Source of the DNA: Mesorhizobium sophorae
GTDB taxonomy: Bacteria; Pseudomonadota; Alphaproteobacteria; Rhizobiales; Rhizobiaceae
Direction of reading: 5' to 3'
Assembly: GCF_002270415.1 (NCBI RefSeq)
Contig: NZ_NNRI01000009.1
Span: forward strand, 1 to 64,000
DNA length: 64,000 bases
In this document: positions 58,464-64,000 of the stretch, one piece after another
Position numbering within the stretch: the first letter of the stretch is position 1
How the letters are laid out: each line of letters opens with the position of its first letter
Made by a program: the position numbers and the translations under genes
The notes under the pieces: model-generated
Told to the model about the DNA's origin: nothing
Database searches by the model: none
What the model saw: the letters and a program-made list of their open reading frames with translations, nothing else

Positions 58464-59942
58464 TTGGCATCATCGCTGACCACTTTCACCGACGAGGCGA
58501 GGATTGCCCTCGACACGCTGTCGGGCCGCGCCACCGGGCTTTTCTCTCCATCGCTGCGATTGGGTGTCACGGGCCTGTCCCGAGCCGGCAAGACGGTGTT
58601 CATATCGGCCTTTGTCCACAATCTGATCCATGGCGGGCGCCTGCCGCTGTTCGAGGCCCAGAAATCCGGGCGCATCGCCCGTGCCTTCCTCGAACAGCAG
58701 CCTGACGACGCCGTGCCGCGCTTCCAGTACGAGGATCACATCGCCGCACTGGTCAACGATCGCGCCTGGCCCGATTCGACGCGCGCCATTTCCGAATTGC
58801 GGCTGACCATCGAATATGAATCGGCCTCCGGCTGGAGCCGCATGTTTTCCTCCGGCAAGCTGTCGGTCGATATCGTCGACTATCCCGGCGAATGGCTGCT
58901 CGACCTGCCGCTGCTTGGCAAATCCTTCGCCGATTTTTCCGGCGAAGCCTTCGAAATGGCCGTTTTGCCGGTGCGCGAGGACCTGTCGCAGGCCTGGCGG
59001 GCGCTGTCGGCGGAGATTGACCCGAACGCCGATGCCGACGAGATGACAGCGCGCCGCCTGGCCGAAAGCTTCGCCGCCTATCTGAAGGCCTGCAAGCTCG
59101 ACGAGCGGGCGCTTTCGACCTTGCCGCCCGGCCGCTTCCTGATGCCTGGCGATCTCGAAGGCTCGCCCGCACTGACCTTCGCGCCCCTGCCTGGGCTGGG
59201 CGACAGGCGTCCACGCCCAGGGTCGCTGCACGCCATGATGGACCGGCGTTACGAGGCCTACAAGACGCATGTCGTCAAACCGTTCTTCCGCGAACACATC
59301 ACGCGCCTCGATCGCCAGATCGTGCTGATCGACGCCATGCAGGCGCTGAACGCCGGCCCCGGCGCCATGGCCGACCTGGAGCGCGCGGTGACCGAGATCC
59401 TCAGTTGTTTCCGTCCCGGCCGCGGCAGCTTCCTCACCGACCTGTTTTCACGGCGCATCGACCGCATTCTGGTTGCCGCGACTAAGGCCGACCATCTGCA
59501 CCACGAAAGCCATGACCGCTTGCAGGCGATCGTGCGGCGGCTTGCCGACCGTGCCGTGGCCCGCGCGAATTTCACCGGCGCCGATGTCGATGTGGTCGCC
59601 ATGGCGGCGGTGCGCGCGACGCGCGAAGGCACCGTCAAGCAGGGCCGGGAGACGCTTCCTGTCATCATCGGCACACCGATCGCCGGCGAGAAGATCAACG
59701 GCGAAACCTTTGACGGCAAAACGGAAACTGCCATATTTCCCGGTGATTTACCGGAGAATATTGATGCGGTTTTCGATATTTCGGGGTCCGATCACAAGCA
59801 GGATACCGTGGACCCGGCAATCCGCTTCGTCCGTTTCCGTCCACCAAAGCTCGAGCGCACCGCCGAAGGCGTCACGCTGTCGCTGCCGCATATCCGGCTC
59901 GACCGTGCCTTGCAATTCTTGATTGGAGATCATCTGGCATGA
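58464..59942 (+). CDS. ycjX: YcjX-family GTPase-like protein (DUF463)
   Basis: A 492-residue protein of the YcjX/DUF463 family. A P-loop-like segment GLSRAGKTVFISAFVHNL lies near residue 35 and a C-terminal region EIVDYPGEWLLDLPLL near 135. The start is TTG 58464 with GAGAG upstream. It overlaps the next gene (ATGA). In E. coli ycjX is in the phage-shock regulon next to ycjF; here the pair is conserved but the psp genes are not. Confidence 0.85.
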   Translation: MASSLTTFTDEARIALDTLSGRATGLFSPSLRLGVTGLSRAGKTVFISAFVHNLIHGGRLPLFEAQKSGRIARAFLEQQPDDAVPRFQYEDHIAALVNDRAWPDSTRAISELRLTIEYESASGWSRMFSSGKLSVDIVDYPGEWLLDLPLLGKSFADFSGEAFEMAVLPVREDLSQAWRALSAEIDPNADADEMTARRLAESFAAYLKACKLDERALSTLPPGRFLMPGDLEGSPALTFAPLPGLGDRRPRPGSLHAMMDRRYEAYKTHVVKPFFREHITRLDRQIVLIDAMQALNAGPGAMADLERAVTEILSCFRPGRGSFLTDLFSRRIDRILVAATKADHLHHESHDRLQAIVRRLADRAVARANFTGADVDVVAMAAVRATREGTVKQGRETLPVIIGTPIAGEKINGETFDGKTETAIFPGDLPENIDAVFDISGSDHKQDTVDPAIRFVRFRPPKLERTAEGVTLSLPHIRLDRALQFLIGDHLA

Positions 59943-61036
59943 CCGCGCCCCGCAAGCCGGCCGCATTTCGTATCGAGCCGGAAGCCAAATCGAAACAAGA
60001 GGCGCCAGAGGCACGCCGTGTCCAGGCCCAGGTTGACTCCCAGCGGAAGCCCCGCGCGATGAAGACCGATGTCGCGATGGTCATCCCGGCGGAAGTCGAT
60101 GTCTTCGACGAGCCTGACATCGTTGCCGCCGAACCGCCGCCGGCGATCGCCCCCAGAAAGCGGTCGCTGCTCGGCAGCATCTTCTTCGGCGCCTTTGGTG
60201 TGCTGGTTTCGCTGGCTGTCGGCCTGTGGACCGATCAGCTCATACGCGACCTCTTTGCGCGTGCGGAATGGCTGGGCTGGCTGGCCGCCGGCATGGCGGC
60301 CATTGCCGTGCTGGCACTTCTGGTCATCCTGATCCGCGAGTTCCTGGCCATCGCCCGCCTCGCCGAGGTGGAAAAGCTGCAGAAGCGGGCGCTCGATGCG
60401 ATTGCACGCGACGATCCCAAGGCGGCACGATCGGTGGTCGACGAGCTGTCGGCCTTCGTCGCGGCCAAGCCCGAGACTGCGGCCGGCCGCCGCGCGCTGG
60501 CTGAACTGCGCGGCGAAATCATCGATGGCGGCAATCTGGTGCGCCTGGCCGAAGCCGAAATTCTCGGCCCCCTCGATGCCAGGGCCAAGGTGATGATTCT
60601 CGAGGCGGCCAAACGCGTCTCGCTGGTGACGGCGGTCAGCCCGCGCGCGCTGGTCGATGTCGCCTATGTCGTGTTCGAGGCCGGACGCCTCATTCGCCGC
60701 CTGTCGGAGCTTTATGGTGGGCGGCCGGGAACGCTCGGCTTCTTCCGCCTCGCGCGCAGCGTGCTGGCGCATCTGGCGGTCACCGGTTCGATCGCCGTCG
60801 GCGACAGTTTCGTCCAGCAGATCGTCGGCCACGGCCTGGCGGCGCGCCTTTCGGCCAAGCTCGGCGAGGGCGTCGTCAATGGCATGATGACGGCGCGCAT
60901 CGGCATCGCGGCGATGGAGACTACGCGTCCCCTACCCTTCAGCGCCGCGAAGCGTCCGGGACTGGGCGATTTCCTCTCGGCGCTGACATCGTTTGCAACC
61001 AGGAAAGATGCCGAAACAACCCCAACCGGCAAGTGA
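59939..61036 (+). CDS. ycjF: YcjF-family membrane protein (DUF697)
   Basis: A 365-residue protein of the TIGR01620 family. A Pro- and charge-rich cytoplasmic N-terminus (about 1-75) is followed by two membrane helices (about 80-100 and 112-135) and the conserved C-terminal DUF697 domain with VAYVVFEAGRLIRRLSELYGGRPG. It is translationally coupled to ycjX. The 135 bp after it hold no gene. Confidence 0.85.
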   Translation: MTAPRKPAAFRIEPEAKSKQEAPEARRVQAQVDSQRKPRAMKTDVAMVIPAEVDVFDEPDIVAAEPPPAIAPRKRSLLGSIFFGAFGVLVSLAVGLWTDQLIRDLFARAEWLGWLAAGMAAIAVLALLVILIREFLAIARLAEVEKLQKRALDAIARDDPKAARSVVDELSAFVAAKPETAAGRRALAELRGEIIDGGNLVRLAEAEILGPLDARAKVMILEAAKRVSLVTAVSPRALVDVAYVVFEAGRLIRRLSELYGGRPGTLGFFRLARSVLAHLAVTGSIAVGDSFVQQIVGHGLAARLSAKLGEGVVNGMMTARIGIAAMETTRPLPFSAAKRPGLGDFLSALTSFATRKDAETTPTGK

Positions 61037-61171
61037 ACCGGGCTGCAGCTTTTGGACCTTCGGAATTGTTACCGGACTGCTTTCCAGTGGTCCCGTAGTG
61101 ACGAAGCATTAACCAATCTTGTTCATGGTCAGACGGGTTCCAAACAGCCTCTTTGTTGCCGGGTGTCGTCG

Positions 61172-61726
61172 ATGAAAAGTGTAATTCTGTCCAGCGTCTT
61201 GCCCCTGGCAACCGCGATAACAGCACTCGTCGGCATTGCCGGGGCGGCTTCCGCCGCGGAGCCGGACAAGCAGTTCTTCCAGTCGGCCGAAGGCAAATGG
61301 ATCGGACCCGGTGAAATCGTCGCCGGCAAGTACAAAGGCACCAAATTCAACTGCAGCTTCACCGGCTCGACGCCGGACGGCAAGGTCGGCATGACACTCG
61401 ACGGCGGTTGCCGGGTCGGCATGTTCACCCAGCAAATGTCGGCCACGATCGAACGCAAGGGCCGCGAGGGCTACAAGGGCAGCTTCATGGGCGGCGCTAC
61501 CGGTTCCGGCCTCGACATCATCGGCGGCAATGTCGTCGATGCCCGCAAGGTGGTCTTCACCATCAACCGCAACCAGCTGCGCGGCGTGATGCAGGCCCGC
61601 ATCCCTGACGACAATTCGATGACGGTGACCATTGCGGTGCGTGTTGACGACCAGTTGGTGCCGGTGATCGGCATGAGCCTGAAGCGTGTCGATGCCATCG
61701 AAGTCGGCTCCATCGCGCCAAACTGA
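61172..61726 (+). CDS. Exported hypothetical protein, 184 residues
   Basis: A 184-residue protein with a signal peptide (VILSSVLPLATAITALVGIA, cleavage after ASA near 28) and a beta-rich mature domain with GKWIGPGEIVAGKYKGTKFNCSFTG and a paired Cys at the NCSF and GGCRVG positions, likely a disulfide. Similar proteins occur in other rhizobia. No function known. A bidirectional hairpin follows. Confidence 0.7.
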   Translation: MKSVILSSVLPLATAITALVGIAGAASAAEPDKQFFQSAEGKWIGPGEIVAGKYKGTKFNCSFTGSTPDGKVGMTLDGGCRVGMFTQQMSATIERKGREGYKGSFMGGATGSGLDIIGGNVVDARKVVFTINRNQLRGVMQARIPDDNSMTVTIAVRVDDQLVPVIGMSLKRVDAIEVGSIAPN

Positions 61727-61753
61727 ACAATCATAGATCTCTAAAAGCAAAAA

Positions 61754-61777
61754 GGCGGCGACCCAACGGTCGCCGCC
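61754..61777 (-). terminator. Rho-independent terminator between convergent genes
   Basis: GGCGGCGACC and GGTCGCCGCC form a perfect 10-bp stem with a CAAC loop. On the minus strand TTTTTGCTTTT follows, so it terminates the small exported-protein gene; on the plus strand the T-run is weak. Confidence 0.85.
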
Positions 61778-61803
61778 TCGTTCAAACCGCTTCGATCCTG
61801 CGA

Positions 61804-62070
61804 TTAGCCCTTGATCGCGGCCGTCACCTCGTCATACGCCTTACAGGCGTCGGCCAATGTCGTGGTGCCCTGATATTTGGTTGTCACGGCCTGCACCTTG
61901 GCCGTCAGGTCAGCCGCCTTGGACGGGTCCTTGGTGATCGCTTCCTGCAGCGCGGCAGCCATGTCCTGCGCTTTCTTGGTTGCGATCTCGGCCGTGCACT
62001 CGGGCGCCTTCGAGCACGCCGAACCGGCTAGCACCGCCAAGCCGACGGCAACAAACAAAAACTTCTTCAT
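61804..62070 (-). CDS. Small exported protein, possible lipoprotein
   Basis: An 88-residue protein with a short signal (MKKFLFVAVGLAVLAG) and SAC near residue 19; a lipobox-like GSAC is imperfect at the -3 position, so lipidation is possible rather than certain. The mature part is helical with two further Cys (PECTAEI and ADACKAYDE). ATG 62070 has GAGGAG nine bases upstream; ATG 62079 is too close to it. Function unknown. Confidence 0.7.
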   Translation of the reverse strand: MKKFLFVAVGLAVLAGSACSKAPECTAEIATKKAQDMAAALQEAITKDPSKAADLTAKVQAVTTKYQGTTTLADACKAYDEVTAAIKG

Positions 62071-62317
62071 GTCAGTCATCTCCTCAAAAGGGCTCGACTT
62101 GATCGTCGCTCACCCTCCAATGGCCGAAGCCGAGCGTCCTTAGCCTTCGATTGTGGCAAGATGCAACGCGTTCCCAACGTCAACTTGTGTAACGCGCCCG
62201 CAACAACGCCGGTGATCCGGATTCAGGCTGTTCGATCTCCACCGAAGCCCCTATCTTCGCCCCTTGTCAAAGAGACTTCGAAATCGGAATCGATCCTCAA
62301 ACAAGCGGAATGGCGGA

Positions 62318-64000
62318 ATGGCGGTAGAGGCATCGAGCAACGATCTGGTTCAGGTGGTGGCGCTGCTTGCAGCCGGCGTTGTCGCCGTTCCCATCTTCAA
62401 GCGCATGGGCCTCGGCTCGATTCTCGGCTATCTGGCCGCCGGTGTGGTGATCGGCCCGTTTGGCCTGCGCGTCTTTTCCGAATCGGAAGCCATCCTTCAT
62501 GTCGCTGAGCTCGGCGTGGTGATGTTCCTGTTCATCATCGGACTGGAAATGCAGCCGTCGCGGCTGTGGGGCCTGCGCCGCGAGATCTTCGGCCTCGGTG
62601 CACTGCAGGTCGGCGTCTGCGCGGTCTTGCTGACCGCTGTTGGCGTGGCGGGAGGGTTTCCGATCTCGCAATCCTTCGTCGCCGGCGCCGGATTCGTGCT
62701 GACCTCGACGGCGATCGTCATGCAGCTTCTGGAGGAACGCGGCGAAATCGCCGAGCCGAAAGGCCAGCGCATCGTCTCGGTCCTGCTGCTCGAGGACCTG
62801 GCCATCGTGCCGCTGCTGGCCCTGATCGCATTCCTGGCACCCGGCGGCGCCGACACCAGCCTGGCGGAGCGCTTCACCGAGATAGGCATCGGCCTTGCCG
62901 CGATCGTCGGATTGGTGCTGGCTGGACGCTATCTGCTCAATCCGTTCTTCCGCATCCTGGCGGATGCCCGTGCCCGCGAGGTGATGACGGCTGCCGCGCT
63001 TCTGGTCGTCCTCGGATCGGCGCTCGCCATGCAGCTCAGCGGCCTGTCGATGGCGATGGGTGCATTCCTGGCCGGCGTGCTGCTGTCGGAATCGACCTTC
63101 CGGCATCAGCTCGAAGCCGACATCGAACCCTTTCGCGGCATCCTGCTCGGCCTGTTCTTCCTTGCCGTCGGCATGTCGCTCGACCTGCATGTGGTGGTCG
63201 CGAACTGGCGGCTGGTTGCCATCTATGTCGTCGCCTACATGGTGATGAAGGCGCTCGGCATCTACATCGTCGCGCGGGTCCTGAGAACCCGCCATCGCGA
63301 AGCGTTGGAGCGTGCGGTCTTCATGGCGCAAGGCGGCGAATTCGCCTTCGTCCTTTATTCGGCCGCCGCCGCGGTCGGCATCATCGACAACCGGGCCAAC
63401 GCGACGCTGACGGCGATCGTCATCATCTCGATGGTGCTGACGCCGCTGGCGATCATCGCCTTGCGGTATCTCACACCGCGCGACGAGCAGTCGCTCGACG
63501 GGGTCGAGATTGCCGATGGCCTGACCGGCAGCGTGCTGATCATCGGCTTCGGCCGCTTCGGCCAGATCGCCAGTCAGCCGCTGCTCCTGCGCGGCATCGA
63601 TGTCTCGATCATCGACAACGATGTCGAAATGATCCAGGCGGCGGCCGATTTCGGCTTCAAGGTCTATTATGGCGATGGCACGCGGCTGGACATCCTGCAT
63701 GCGGCCGGGGCTGGCCGCGCGCGCGCCGTGCTGATCTGCGTCGACAAGCCGGATGTGGCCGTTCGCATCGCCCAGCTGATCAAGGCCGAATTTCCACTGC
63801 TCACCGTGCTCGCCCGGGCTTTCGACCGCGGCACGGCGCTGCAGCTCATTCGTGCCGGCGTCGACTTCCAGCTGCGCGAAACCTTCGAATCGGCGTTGGT
63901 TTTCGGCGGCTCGGCGCTGGAATCGCTCGGCGTCGATCCCGAAGACGTGGCAGAGGTGATCGAAGATGTGCGGCGCCGCGATACCGCCCGTTTCGAAACC
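62318..64000 (+). CDS. Kef-type monovalent cation:proton antiporter (truncated by window)
   Basis: The first 561 codons of a CPA2-family transporter run to the right edge. The membrane domain has the family landmarks (GLGSILGYLAAGVVIGPFGL near 28-47 and the QGGEFAFVLYSAAAAVG segment near 331), followed by a cytoplasmic TrkA-N nucleotide-binding domain (VLIIGFGRFGQIASQ near 408). This arrangement is that of KefB/KefC, which export potassium under electrophile stress; no ancillary subunit gene is seen in the window. The ATG at 62318 follows GGCGGA. Confidence 0.9.
   Translation, partial: MAVEASSNDLVQVVALLAAGVVAVPIFKRMGLGSILGYLAAGVVIGPFGLRVFSESEAILHVAELGVVMFLFIIGLEMQPSRLWGLRREIFGLGALQVGVCAVLLTAVGVAGGFPISQSFVAGAGFVLTSTAIVMQLLEERGEIAEPKGQRIVSVLLLEDLAIVPLLALIAFLAPGGADTSLAERFTEIGIGLAAIVGLVLAGRYLLNPFFRILADARAREVMTAAALLVVLGSALAMQLSGLSMAMGAFLAGVLLSESTFRHQLEADIEPFRGILLGLFFLAVGMSLDLHVVVANWRLVAIYVVAYMVMKALGIYIVARVLRTRHREALERAVFMAQGGEFAFVLYSAAAAVGIIDNRANATLTAIVIISMVLTPLAIIALRYLTPRDEQSLDGVEIADGLTGSVLIIGFGRFGQIASQPLLLRGIDVSIIDNDVEMIQAAADFGFKVYYGDGTRLDILHAAGAGRARAVLICVDKPDVAVRIAQLIKAEFPLLTVLARAFDRGTALQLIRAGVDFQLRETFESALVFGGSALESLGVDPEDVAEVIEDVRRRDTARFET

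Noticed and set aside
62297..63700. 467-codon minus-strand frame opposite the Kef-type gene
   Set aside because: It is rich in His, Asp, Gln and Arg like other shadows, and the opposite strand encodes a clear transporter.

Overview
The window is GC-rich chromosomal DNA from an alphaproteobacterium of the order Hyphomicrobiales (Rhizobiales), most likely Mesorhizobium or a close relative. The evidence is the rhizobial glycerol operon layout (glpR-glpD-glpSTPQV-glpK), a CckA cell-cycle kinase, a urea ABC operon, GTTC-N7-GTTC LexA boxes and short palindromic mosaic repeats of the RIME type. There is no phage, insertion sequence, CRISPR array, tRNA or rRNA. This is core or stable accessory chromosome, not a mobile island.

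Layout. 1-9155 (minus): glycerol uptake and catabolism, with DeoR-type regulator, glycerol-3-phosphate dehydrogenase, a five-protein ABC importer plus a small membrane protein, and glycerol kinase cut by the window edge. 9239-14877 (minus): a PLP decarboxylase, then the Anbu proteasome-like peptidase grouped with a transglutaminase, an alpha-E protein and a circularly permuted ATP-grasp enzyme. This is the least understood system here and the best candidate for new biology. 15144-21432: small genes, an SDR enzyme, queuosine genes (queA, an 89-residue protein, tgt), two cyclophilins and coaD. 21627-24647: a 50-residue membrane protein and gyrA. 24822-30798: a SulP transporter coupled to a ParB-like protein, an AraC regulator with divergent targets, marC, osmC and a DUF2306 protein. 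30826-37483: ssb and uvrA, each with its own LexA box, enclosing a cupin gene, an arsR-SRPBCC pair, a clpP paralogue and a secreted protein. 37517-40398: GNAT, DUF72, a diguanylate cyclase and a 58-residue protein. 40776-46566 (minus): urtABCDE with a consensus sigma-54 promoter. 46855-53375: a secreted protein, phoX, a two-gene Tat-linked GMC dehydrogenase, VOC and ribbon-helix-helix genes, and deoD. 53464-64000: cckA, a FliO-like protein, dksA, a SixA-like phosphatase, ycjX-ycjF, two exported proteins and the start of a Kef-type antiporter.

Recurring themes. (1) Several housekeeping proteins lack metal-ligand residues that their E. coli relatives carry: Tgt, DksA and the first zinc module of UvrA. 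(2) The two glycerol-importer ATPases have complementary defects that predict one working and one degenerate ATP site. (3) Intergenic palindromic repeats sit between and at the 3' ends of genes, including inside the Anbu operon. Functional calls come from recognising families and motifs by eye. No database search or alignment was run.
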